DNA from: an uncultured bacterium
GTDB taxonomy: Bacteria > Krumholzibacteriota > Krumholzibacteriia > LZORAL124-64-63
DNA: 32,018 nucleotides
Direction: 5' to 3'
Assembly: GCA_903912525.1 (NCBI GenBank)
Contig: CAIWHK010000011.1
Location: forward strand, 1 to 32,018
Positions 25,572-32,018 of this stretch are shown here, piece by piece. The notes beneath the pieces were generated by a model, which made no database searches, had not been told where the DNA came from, and was given only the letters and a program-made list of their open reading frames with translations. The translations under genes and the position numbers were made by a program. How positions within the stretch are numbered: the stretch's first letter is position 1; every line of letters begins with the position of its first letter.

Positions 25572-28318
25572 CGCGCCGCCGGCTCCACGGGCTGGGCGCT
25601 GTCATTCTTGACGATCTCCCATTTGCGCATCATGTCCAGCAGCATCGCCTTGGTGATCGGCTTGCTCAGGAAGTCGTCCATCCCGGCGGCGAAGCACGCC
25701 TTGCGGTCGCCGCTGAGCGCATTGGCCGTCATGGCGATGATCGTCACGGCGCCGGCGGGCTGGGGCAGTTCGCGGATGTGGCGCGTGGCCTCGTAGCCGT
25801 CCATCACCGGCATCTGGCAGTCCATCAGCACCAGGTCGTAGCCGCCCTCGCGGGCCATCGCCACGGCCTCAACGCCATTGGCGGCCACCTTCGTGTTGCA
25901 GCCCAGCAGGCTGAGCATCGCCACAGCGACCTTCTGGTTGAACGGATTGTCCTCGGCCAGCAGCACGCGGGGGCCGGCGGCCGGCGCGGGATCGACCTCG
26001 AGTTCCCTGTCGCACGTTTCGGCCAGGTCGATCGGTGCGGGCGACCGTGGTTGCGCCGCCGGCAGCGCCTGTGCCGCAGAATCGGCCAGCAGCGCGGCCA
26101 GGCGCGGCACCAGGACGGGCTTGGCGAGCGTCTGTTCGTAGCCCTTCTCGCCCATCTCCACCTCGTCGACCTGGCTGGTCAGGCGGGTGAGCAGGATGAC
26201 GTGCGGCGTGTGGCGCGGCGCCAGACGCGCGATGTACGGGCGCAGGTCGGGCAGCGGACTCTCCAGGGCGGCCTCATGGTCGAAGAACAGGTGCGTGAAC
26301 GGCAGGTCGGTCGCTGCCGCCCACCCGCCGGCCTGGTCCAGAGCCTCGGGGCCGCCGGCGATGACGCGCCCGGTATGGCCGAGCAGGCGCGCCTTCTCCA
26401 GCAGAACCTCGCCCGTCAGCGTGTGCTGCGTGACGACGAGCAGGTTGGCGGGGTTGTGGGCCACGACCGGCACGGCCGGGCCCCGCAGCGCCGGCAACCG
26501 CAGCGTGAACTCGAACGTCGAGCCTGCGCCCGGCGTGCTGCGCGCAACGATCGTCCCGTCCATCAGCGTGACCAGTTGCTGGGAGATGGCCAGGCCGAGG
26601 CCCGTGCCGCCGTAGCGGCGCGTGGTGCCGGCCTCGGCCTGCGTGAATTTCTCGAAGATCCGCGCGAGCGACTGCTCGGGGATGCCGATGCCCGTGTCGG
26701 TGACGGCGAAGCGCAGGTCGACGTGGTTGTCGCCGGCGCCCACCGGCTCGATGTTCAGGTAGACGTGGCCTCGCTGCGTGAACTTGACGGCGTTGTTCAG
26801 CAGGTTGATCAGCACCTGGCGCAGGCGGCAGGGGTCCAGCAGCACGCGCTGCGGCACGCCCGGGGCCAGGCGGCAGACCATCTCCAGGCCGGCGCTCTGC
26901 GCGGTGAAGGCGATCAGGCCGGCGACCTCGTCGACCAGCGACGGCAGGTCGGTGTCGACCAGGTCGAGTTCGAGCTGGCCGGCCTCGATCTTCGAGAGGT
27001 CGAGGATGTCGTTGATCAGGCTCAGCAGCGCGGTGCCCGAGACGCGGATCATCTCGAGGTACTGGCGTTGCCGCGGCGTGGGGTGCATGTCGCAGAGCAG
27101 GTCGGCCAGGCCGATGACGCTGTTCATGGGCGTGCGGATCTCGTGCGACATGTTGGCCAGGAACTCGCTCTTGGCGCGGTTGCTGGCCTCGGCGGCCTCG
27201 CGGGCCTGCACCAGCGAGCGCTCGACCTCGTGCTTCGACCACACGGTGATGAACAGGTCGGCCACCGTATGCACCAGGTTGATCTGTTCCTGCGTCCAGC
27301 CACGGGCCGTGTCGCTGTCAACGCCCACGAAGCCGAACACCTGGTGGTCGCGGATGATGGGCGCGGCCAGGAACGCGGCGCGCGAGGTGCCCCAGGTGTC
27401 GAGGAACCGCTGGGGAATGCTGGCGTGGCGGCGCAGGTCCTCGCTCATCACCGGGATCTTCATCTCGAACAGGCCCTGCAGCCACTCAAGGTCGGCAACC
27501 GGCATGAACGTGGGCGGCAGGTCGGTCAACTCGGCCTGCGGGTCGCCCCACACGTACTGGCGCACGGCCACGCTGGTCGAGGCGTCGAAGCGGTAGAGGA
27601 ACGCGCGCGAGGTGCCGGTGAAGCGGCCCATGCGGCCGAGCACGCGGTCCATGATCTGTTCCATCTGCTCGCGACCGCAGTGCACGAAGGTCTGGAAGAG
27701 CGCGGCGGCGGTGTGCTCGTAGTCGAGCCGTGCAGCCAGGGCGCTCTCGGCGCGCATCTGCTCGCTGATGTCGATCGAGACGCCCAGCACCTGCGCGACG
27801 CCGCCGATGTCGGCGGGCAGCGGTTTCTTCATCGCGGCGATCCACATCGGCCGGCCGTCGGCGTTCGTGGTGTCGGTGACCGGCAGCGACCAGGGCTCGC
27901 CGCTGGCCAGCGTCTCGCGGTCCTCTTCCAGCCAGGCGCGCGCCTGATCGGCGTCAGGGTGCACCTCGAGCAGGTGGCGGCCCTCGACCTGGTCGACGGG
28001 CATGCCGTAGAAGTCGGCGACGGCCTTGTTGACCAGCGTGAAGCGCCCCGAAGCGTCGCGCGCGAAGATGAAATGCGGGATGGCGTCGATGACCGACCGC
28101 AGGTACTGGTGCTCGCGGCGCTGCCGGTGATGCTCGTGTTCGAGCAGGTGCGCGCGCCACAGCACGATGGTCGTGACGGCGAAGCCGGCGGCCATGAAGA
28201 CCGCGCCCCATTCGGTGACGAGCCCCGATGCATGCAGCGCGATCGGCGACAGGAACGTCGCCGCCATCAGGAATGGGAACCGCAGCTTCGCGGGCAGGTT
28301 GTGGATCCGTCGCTTCAC
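25568..28318 (-). CDS. Hybrid sensor histidine kinase (PAS, GAF, HisKA, HATPase, degenerate and intact receivers)
   Basis: The 916-residue protein has two membrane helices (about 12-32 and 36-54) with almost no periplasmic part, so it probably senses inside the cell or membrane. A PAS domain (about 70-190) and a GAF domain (about 205-365) precede the kinase core: H392 in [21 protein letters not shown] (505-514), DTGIGIP (541-547) and [15 protein letters not shown]. Residues 624-745 look like a degraded receiver (FFDHE with D680, LAKP). The last domain (about 783-900) is a full receiver with D833 in LVLMDCQMP and K887. The start is GTG 28318 with a poorly placed ribosome binding site. No partner regulator is adjacent. 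Its 3' end overlaps the PHP gene by 4 nt. Confidence 0.92.
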   Translation of the reverse strand: MKRRIHNLPAKLRFPFLMAATFLSPIALHASGLVTEWGAVFMAAGFAVTTIVLWRAHLLEHEHHRQRREHQYLRSVIDAIPHFIFARDASGRFTLVNKAVADFYGMPVDQVEGRHLLEVHPDADQARAWLEEDRETLASGEPWSLPVTDTTNADGRPMWIAAMKKPLPADIGGVAQVLGVSIDISEQMRAESALAARLDYEHTAAALFQTFVHCGREQMEQIMDRVLGRMGRFTGTSRAFLYRFDASTSVAVRQYVWGDPQAELTDLPPTFMPVADLEWLQGLFEMKIPVMSEDLRRHASIPQRFLDTWGTSRAAFLAAPIIRDHQVFGFVGVDSDTARGWTQEQINLVHTVADLFITVWSKHEVERSLVQAREAAEASNRAKSEFLANMSHEIRTPMNSVIGLADLLCDMHPTPRQRQYLEMIRVSGTALLSLINDILDLSKIEAGQLELDLVDTDLPSLVDEVAGLIAFTAQSAGLEMVCRLAPGVPQRVLLDPCRLRQVLINLLNNAVKFTQRGHVYLNIEPVGAGDNHVDLRFAVTDTGIGIPEQSLARIFEKFTQAEAGTTRRYGGTGLGLAISQQLVTLMDGTIVARSTPGAGSTFEFTLRLPALRGPAVPVVAHNPANLLVVTQHTLTGEVLLEKARLLGHTGRVIAGGPEALDQAGGWAAATDLPFTHLFFDHEAALESPLPDLRPYIARLAPRHTPHVILLTRLTSQVDEVEMGEKGYEQTLAKPVLVPRLAALLADSAAQALPAAQPRSPAPIDLAETCDRELEVDPAPAAGPRVLLAEDNPFNQKVAVAMLSLLGCNTKVAANGVEAVAMAREGGYDLVLMDCQMPVMDGYEATRHIRELPQPAGAVTIIAMTANALSGDRKACFAAGMDDFLSKPITKAMLLDMMRKWEIVKNDSAQPVEPAAR

Positions 28319-28802
28319 GTCACCTGTTGCTTCCGGTGATGGCCATGAACTTCCGGGGACGCCCCTTCGCGCCCGGATGTTCCCGTCTGCGATTGATCGG
28401 CGCGCGCCCGGCTAACTTGATCGTTGTTTACGGGTTATTCGGTTTGACAGGTGCGCGGAAATCGACAACCTGAGGGAGCGATCGGGACCAGTTCGGTGGG
28501 AGATCGGACCGGGACAATGTGGGCCCACCGCGCGGGTTGCAGGTGTCTGGAGGGTGCCGCCCACGGGGGCGCGGTTTCTGCGTGGGCAGGGGCAACCACG
28601 GCGAACCGGGCGGCGCAGGCACGCGCGCAGCCGGAACGGCCGGCCCCGACCCGCACCCGTGACGAGATGGGATCGAGGGGGCCCGGGCCCGACCGGCGCT
28701 GTCGCGGCCAGGGGCTGCCTGCCGGGCGGCGGCCCGGTCCCCACGCACAGCGGGGACCCGGCTGCGCCCGGGACGCCGTGGCGACTTATCATGAGGTGGG
28801 AC
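28319..28802. other. Long gap between divergent kinase and outer-membrane protein genes
   Basis: This 484-bp stretch has no convincing gene. An AT-rich patch at about 28415-28450 contains TTGACA (28444-28449) without a good -10 on the plus strand; it is the most likely place for promoters of both divergent genes. The part 28490-28640 is GC-rich with several short complementary runs (for example GGTGGG at 28496-28501 and CCCACC at 28523-28528), but it matches no RNA family I know. No copy of the dispersed palindrome is present. Confidence 0.5.
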
Positions 28803-30980
28803 ATGGCATTACGGCAGTGGTGGGCTGTTTTCGGCGGGGTGTTGGTCGGGCTGGCTCTGGGTGCGGCGCCGCGGGTCTGGGCAGACCCGGCCGCGGTGGC
28901 GGGTGCCGATTCGACCGTTCCGTACCGTGGAACGCTGGAGGCGAGCTTCCCGTGGGCCGACGCGGCCACCGACACGACCCGCGTGGACGCTCCCCGGCTG
29001 AAGGTGGAAGAGCTGCTGGCGGACATCGGCCGCCGCCAGCGCGCCGACCGCGACAGCCTGCGCAGCGTCGCCGTGACCGCGGTGGTGACGGTCGTCCGCA
29101 CCCCGGACGGCGGCGCCATCGACAGCACCGGCACCTGGTCGATCGAACAGACCGCCCTGCGCACCATCCAGGAGCGGGGCCGCCCCGACCGCATCGTGCG
29201 GCTGTGGGAGCGCAAACAGAAGATGAAGGACGGCGTCCTGCAGCCCGCGAAGGAGAAGGCCGTCGGCGCGCCGCGCTGGCAGCCGCAGGCGGCCGACATC
29301 GCGGCCGACCTGCCGTTCTCCGAAGGCAGCGCCGCCCGCTACCGCTACGCGCTGCGCGCGAGCACCCTGGTCGGCACGAGCCTCGTCCACGAGATCGACT
29401 TTGCGCCGCGCGACCGCTTCGCCCCTTTGCCATCGGGCACCATCTGGGTCGACATCGCCGACTGGGCCATCCGTCGCGTGGCGGCGCGCTTTGCGGACGC
29501 GGTGCCTTATCCGTGGATCCTGCGTGGCGTGCCGGACTACCGTCTGCGGCAGTCGCCGTGCGGTGGGGTGTGGTTCCCGGTCGCGGAGACGGCTCGCGTG
29601 GTGCTGCGCGACCTGCCGCTGGTGGACAGCGGCGGTGTGTATGATGTGCGGGTGGAGTTGCTGGACATCGTCATCAACGGGGAGCCGTGCGAGGACGAGG
29701 TGGCGGTGGCGGCGCCGGATACCGCTGAAGCAGTTGTCGATGAGGGCGTCGCGTTCTGGTCGGCGATCGATGGCGCGTGGGAGGCGGCGCTGCCGGCGAC
29801 GCTGCATTCGGCGCCCGTACTTGCGCCGGCGCAACTCGACTCGCTTTCGCACGAGGGCGAGCGCATCCTTGCGGCGATGCCGTCGTCGCCACCGTGGCGC
29901 CTGCGCGTGCGGCCCCTGGCGCCCGCGTACAACCGCGCGCAGGGCTTCGCGCCGCGCGTGGGGCTGCGTTTCGGCCGCGTGGGCAGCCGGACGCGGCTGG
30001 ACGCGCAGGGCGGCCTCGGCCTGACCGATCATCGCGCGATGTGGGGGCTGGGCGCGCAGGCGGCGCTCTCGAATGCGTTCACGTTCAGTGTTACCGGCGC
30101 GCGCGAGACGGCGGCGTTCGCCGGCGATGGCCGCGCCGGCTGGCGCTTCTGGTCGGCGGTGCTGTGGGGTGGCGACCCGAACCACTACTACGACCGCACG
30201 TCGTGGACCGCCGCGCTGGCGTGGCGACACGACGACGACGCGTGGCTGAAGGCGTCGGCCGAGCGCGCGCGCGAATTGCCGCTGGGCGTGCGCACGCGCT
30301 GGAACGTGGCCGGCCACGAGCTGTCGCCGGACGGCATGCGCGTGGCCGAGGCGCTGGATGATCGCGTGGTGCGGGTGGCGGGCGGCGGTCGGGTGGGCAT
30401 CGTCACGTCACACGCCGCAGTGGCGCGGCACTGGCTGCGGGCGCGTGATGGCATCGGGGATGAGCGCACGCTGGACGAATGGCGCCTGAGTATGAAGGCG
30501 CAACGGCTGGACCCGCTGGGCGATCGGTGGACGTTGCGCGCGGGGGGGCGTGGCTTCAGCGGAGTTGCGCCGGCGCAACTGAAGGTCTGGGCCGGCGACT
30601 GGTGGCCAGGCGATGACGTGGACGCGGGCGGCGGCTCATTGTGCGGCTGGCCCGCCGGCACGCTGGCCGGCGATCACGGCGCGTGGGCTTCGCTGGCGGT
30701 GGACCTGAACGTGGATCCGTGGCGGTCGCTGCGCGTGCCTGGGTTGCGATCGTTGCGGCTGCAGCCGCTGGTGTTCGCCGAGTGGGCCGGGGCGTGGGGC
30801 GGGTCGGCAGTTGACGGCGCGGCCACGGGCTCGCGGGCGGATGTGGGGCTGGGGTTCAGCCGCCGGGTGGACCTGCCGCTGGTGGGGGCGGGCAGTCGGC
30901 TGGAAGTGCGGGCGGCGCGAGCGGTTGGCGAGGGGGCGGAGGGGCAGGATTGGCGGGTTGTGGTGGGGATCGGGAGGTGA
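28803..30980 (+). CDS. Predicted outer-membrane barrel protein with LolA-like N-terminal region
   Basis: The 725-residue protein starts with a signal peptide (MALRQWWAVFGGVLVGLALGAAPRVWA). Residues about 30-290 contain LRASTLVGTSLVHEIDFAPRDRFAPLPSGTIWVDIADWAIRRVAARF, which resembles the outer-membrane lipoprotein-sorting fold often found in front of barrels in FCB-group proteins. From about residue 370 the chain is rich in alternating strands (VGLRFGRVGSRTRLDAQGGLG, WTAALAWRHDDDAWLKASAER, RADVGLGFSRRVDLPLVG), as expected of a barrel. The ATG at 28803 has GAGG 6 nt upstream. Two palindrome copies lie in frame and both read APAQL, near residues 341 and 589. Substrate and role are unknown. Confidence 0.8.
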   Translation: MALRQWWAVFGGVLVGLALGAAPRVWADPAAVAGADSTVPYRGTLEASFPWADAATDTTRVDAPRLKVEELLADIGRRQRADRDSLRSVAVTAVVTVVRTPDGGAIDSTGTWSIEQTALRTIQERGRPDRIVRLWERKQKMKDGVLQPAKEKAVGAPRWQPQAADIAADLPFSEGSAARYRYALRASTLVGTSLVHEIDFAPRDRFAPLPSGTIWVDIADWAIRRVAARFADAVPYPWILRGVPDYRLRQSPCGGVWFPVAETARVVLRDLPLVDSGGVYDVRVELLDIVINGEPCEDEVAVAAPDTAEAVVDEGVAFWSAIDGAWEAALPATLHSAPVLAPAQLDSLSHEGERILAAMPSSPPWRLRVRPLAPAYNRAQGFAPRVGLRFGRVGSRTRLDAQGGLGLTDHRAMWGLGAQAALSNAFTFSVTGARETAAFAGDGRAGWRFWSAVLWGGDPNHYYDRTSWTAALAWRHDDDAWLKASAERARELPLGVRTRWNVAGHELSPDGMRVAEALDDRVVRVAGGGRVGIVTSHAAVARHWLRARDGIGDERTLDEWRLSMKAQRLDPLGDRWTLRAGGRGFSGVAPAQLKVWAGDWWPGDDVDAGGGSLCGWPAGTLAGDHGAWASLAVDLNVDPWRSLRVPGLRSLRLQPLVFAEWAGAWGGSAVDGAATGSRADVGLGFSRRVDLPLVGAGSRLEVRAARAVGEGAEGQDWRVVVGIGR
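29821..29834. repeat. Dispersed palindrome inside the barrel protein gene, first copy
   Basis: This is a perfect TTGCGCCGGCGCAA within coding sequence, read as L-A-P-A-Q-L in a proline-containing linker before the barrel. The palindrome has no stop codon in any frame, so it can lie inside a gene without breaking it. Confidence 0.9.
30565..30578. repeat. Dispersed palindrome inside the barrel protein gene, second copy
   Basis: This is a perfect TTGCGCCGGCGCAA, extended to AGTTGCGCCGGCGCAACT at 30563-30580. It is read in the same phase as the first coding copy (V-A-P-A-Q-L). Confidence 0.9.
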
Positions 30981-30983
30981 GGG

Positions 30984-31024
30984 TTGACGGTTTCCCGTGG
31001 TCGCGGTAGTCTTACCAGTAAGAC
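30984..31024 (+). promoter_or_regulatory. Promoter and operator of the AbrB-type antitoxin gene
   Basis: TTGACG (30984-30989) and TAGTCT (31007-31012) are 17 nt apart. A perfect inverted repeat, GTCTTAC (31009-31015) and GTAAGAC (31018-31024) separated by CA, overlaps the -10 element. This is where an autorepressing antitoxin would bind. Confidence 0.7.
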
Positions 31025-31047
31025 ACAAGCCACGAGAGGCAGGTACC

Positions 31048-31407
31048 TTGAAGCCGTCCACTACGAAGATGTCCTCCAAGGGTCAGGTCGTCATCCCTGA
31101 AGAGATCAGGAACCAGCTTGGCCTGGTGCCCGGAACGCAATTCATCGTCATAGGAGACCGGGACGTGGTCATCTTGAAAGCGTTGAATCCGCCGTCACTG
31201 AGTGACTTCGACGGCCTGATCCGTGAGGCGCGTCGCCAGGCCAAGCGGGCCGGATTGACGAAGGCTGCGGTCAAGAAGGTGGTCAACGAACGGCAGTTGC
31301 TGCGAGAGTTGGCGGCGGGCGAACGGGACATTGCCGCGGGTGAAGGCCACAGCCTTGACGACGTGCTCAAGGAGGCCGACGCGTTGCTTGACGGCGGGAA
31401 GGCATGA
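31048..31407 (+). CDS. AbrB/SpoVT-type antitoxin with C-terminal toxin-binding-like tail
   Basis: The 119-residue protein begins with a swapped-hairpin AbrB domain (TKMSSKGQVVIPEEIRNQLGLVPGTQFIVIGDRDVVILKAL, about 7-47). A helical region follows (LIREARRQAKRAGLTKAAVKKVV), and a charged tail LLRELAAGERDIAAGEGHSLDDVLKEADALL, typical of antitoxins that wrap around a toxin. TTG 31048 was chosen because AGAGG lies 8 nt upstream and the domain begins right after; ATG 31069 has no ribosome binding site and would cut the first strand. An inverted repeat overlaps the promoter. Its stop overlaps an ATG (ATGA), as in two-gene toxin-antitoxin operons, but the next frame is only 12 codons long. Confidence 0.88.
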   Translation: MKPSTTKMSSKGQVVIPEEIRNQLGLVPGTQFIVIGDRDVVILKALNPPSLSDFDGLIREARRQAKRAGLTKAAVKKVVNERQLLRELAAGERDIAAGEGHSLDDVLKEADALLDGGKA

Positions 31408-31442
31408 CGATTCGGCCCATGTCCGGGGCATTGAATCGATAA
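31404..31442 (+). pseudogene. Possible toxin gene remnant
   Basis: An ATG that overlaps the antitoxin stop (ATGA) opens a 12-codon frame, MTIRPMSGALNR, ended by TAA at 31440-31442. The overlap is the normal junction of a toxin-antitoxin pair, and MTIRP-like starts are common in RelE-type toxins. No toxin-like sequence continues in any frame before the tRNA promoter at 31464, so most of the toxin would have been deleted. The frame is too short to assign with certainty. Confidence 0.4.
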
Positions 31443-31463
31443 CTGGCCGAAAACCAGACGTTC

Positions 31464-31492
31464 TTGACGCTGCCGAGCCCGCAGGTTATAAT
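31464..31492 (+). promoter_or_regulatory. Sigma-70 promoter of the tRNA gene
   Basis: TTGACG (31464-31469) and a perfect TATAAT (31487-31492) are exactly 17 nt apart. Transcription should start near 31499, giving a precursor leader of about 67 nt. Confidence 0.85.
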
Positions 31493-31565
31493 ATCAGACG
31501 CTTCAAGCGGGGCCCGCCCGTGCCGATAGACATGGGCGTGACTGTTTGTGGCTGCGGATTCTGGT

Positions 31566-31640
31566 TCCTCGGTAGCTCAATGGTAGAGCATGCGGCTGTT
31601 AACCGCAGGGTTGTAGGTTCGAGCCCTACCCGAGGAGCCA
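31566..31640 (+). tRNA. tRNA-Asn (anticodon GTT)
   Basis: All four stems are present. The acceptor stem is TCCTCGG with CCGAGGA and a G discriminator. The D arm is GCTC-AATGGTA-GAGC. The anticodon arm is TGCGG-CTGTTAA-CCGCA with GTT. The T arm is GTAGG-TTCGAGC-CCTAC. The 3' CCA is encoded (31638-31640). GTT reads asparagine codons. No duplicated tRNA 3' end is seen downstream, so there is no sign of an integrated element here. Confidence 0.97.
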
Positions 31641-31685
31641 ATCCTTTTTCAGCGGAATTCGACATACCTTCCGGTTAACGACGTG

Positions 31686-31713
31686 GCCCGGGGCGAGAGC
31701 TCTCGGGCTTTTT
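31686..31713 (+). terminator. Terminator downstream of tRNA-Asn
   Basis: GCCCG (31686-31690) pairs with CGGGC (31704-31708), with an inner GAGAGCTCTC element, and is followed by TTTTT (31709-31713). An extra T5 run lies right after the tRNA itself. Confidence 0.7.
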
Positions 31714-32018
31714 GTTTATCCCCATGTTTGGCAACGGATTGCGCGGTTCTGGCGGGTGGGGTCGGAATCTCTGTTTTGGGAGGAGAGTTTGGGGGTCGGT
31801 GGGAACAGTCAGGGTTTACGACCGGACCCCGGTCGGTGGTAGAAAAACTCTCGGAATCTCTGTTTCACAACCCTCTCTGATTTAGCGCTCGGGGGGCTTG
31901 TGGCGTCCGATCGTAACCGTCACTCCTAGCGATGCATGCACCGTCATGATACGATCAACCGGTTCAACGGACGTATTCGACCCTGTTGAGCCCAAGACTG
32001 GCTACCCAAGGCGAATGC
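31714..32018. other. Gene-free end of the window with direct and inverted repeats
   Basis: No gene is supported here. TCGGAATCTCTGTTT occurs twice, at 31762-31776 and 31851-31865. Between the copies, GAGAGTTT (31783-31790) can pair with AAACTCTC (31845-31852) around a smaller stem-loop, GACCGG/CCGGTC at 31820-31834. The whole could be a structured RNA or a small repeat element. The last 100 bases show nothing recognisable. Confidence 0.5.

Noticed and set aside
25139-28339. Long plus-strand open frame opposite the second kinase
   Set aside because: The minus strand has all kinase motifs in order. The plus frame has none and also overlaps the PHP gene in another frame.
28490-28800. Riboswitch in front of the outer-membrane protein gene
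   Set aside because: The stretch is GC-rich with some pairing, but I could not match the cores of cobalamin, TPP or cyclic-di-GMP riboswitches.
31566-32018. Integrated element using the tRNA 3' end as attachment site
   Set aside because: No second copy of the tRNA 3' end and no integrase gene are present in the remaining sequence.

Overview
The window is a high-GC bacterial chromosome segment. It most likely comes from an FCB-group lineage such as Candidatus Krumholzibacteriota or Eisenbacteria. This placement is an inference from the secreted repeat protein with a C-terminal 'PNPFNP...' FlgD-like/sorting domain, the several predicted outer-membrane barrels and the mixed sensor kinases; no marker gene in the window fixes the phylum. 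I see no plasmid, phage or complete insertion sequence.

Layout. 1-361: non-coding, with a hairpin and one copy of a dispersed palindrome. 362-3001: secreted protein with fourteen 47-residue propeller-like repeats. 3061-3435: non-coding tandem array built around the same palindrome. 3439-4968 (minus): sigma-54 activator. It is divergent from the sulfate-type ABC transporter operon (binding protein, two permeases, ATPase; 5167-9039), which has a near-consensus -24/-12 promoter and three 21-22 bp spaced direct repeats upstream. 9177-10667: POT peptide transporter with a strong terminator. 10910-12043: PDDEXK (DUF1016/YhcG-like) nuclease bracketed by palindrome copies. 12251-12898: exported MsrB. 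13051-14337: GlgC. 14351-15616: unknown envelope protein. 15731-17680: hybrid histidine kinase. 17837-18514: Crp/Fnr-type regulator, followed by an inverted repeat that contains TGTGA-N6-TCACA. 18838-21100: envelope redox operon (monoheme barrel-like protein, YceI protein, cytochrome c lipoprotein). 21284-22429 (minus): fused Ogt-AlkA DNA repair protein. 22524-24605: GNAT, THUMP-type RNA methyltransferase, YedF/DsrE-like protein. 24750-25571: PHP-domain protein with an altered metal site. 25568-28318 (minus): second hybrid histidine kinase. 28803-30980: outer-membrane protein with two in-frame palindrome copies. 31048-31407: AbrB-type antitoxin with its operator and only a 12-codon ORF where the toxin should be. 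31566-31640: tRNA-Asn.

How the parts work together. The clearest regulatory unit is 3439-9039: an NtrC-family activator, its likely upstream sites, a sigma-54 promoter and an oxyanion importer, all in the arrangement expected for activation from a distance. A second possible unit is the Crp/Fnr regulator and the adjacent TGTGA-N6-TCACA site in front of the envelope cytochrome operon.

The least explained signal is the palindrome TTGCGCCGGCGCAA (usually A[C/G]TTGCGCCGGCGCAA[G/C]T). It occurs ten times perfectly and three times in degenerate form in 32 kb, mainly just beyond gene 3' ends but also twice inside one reading frame.
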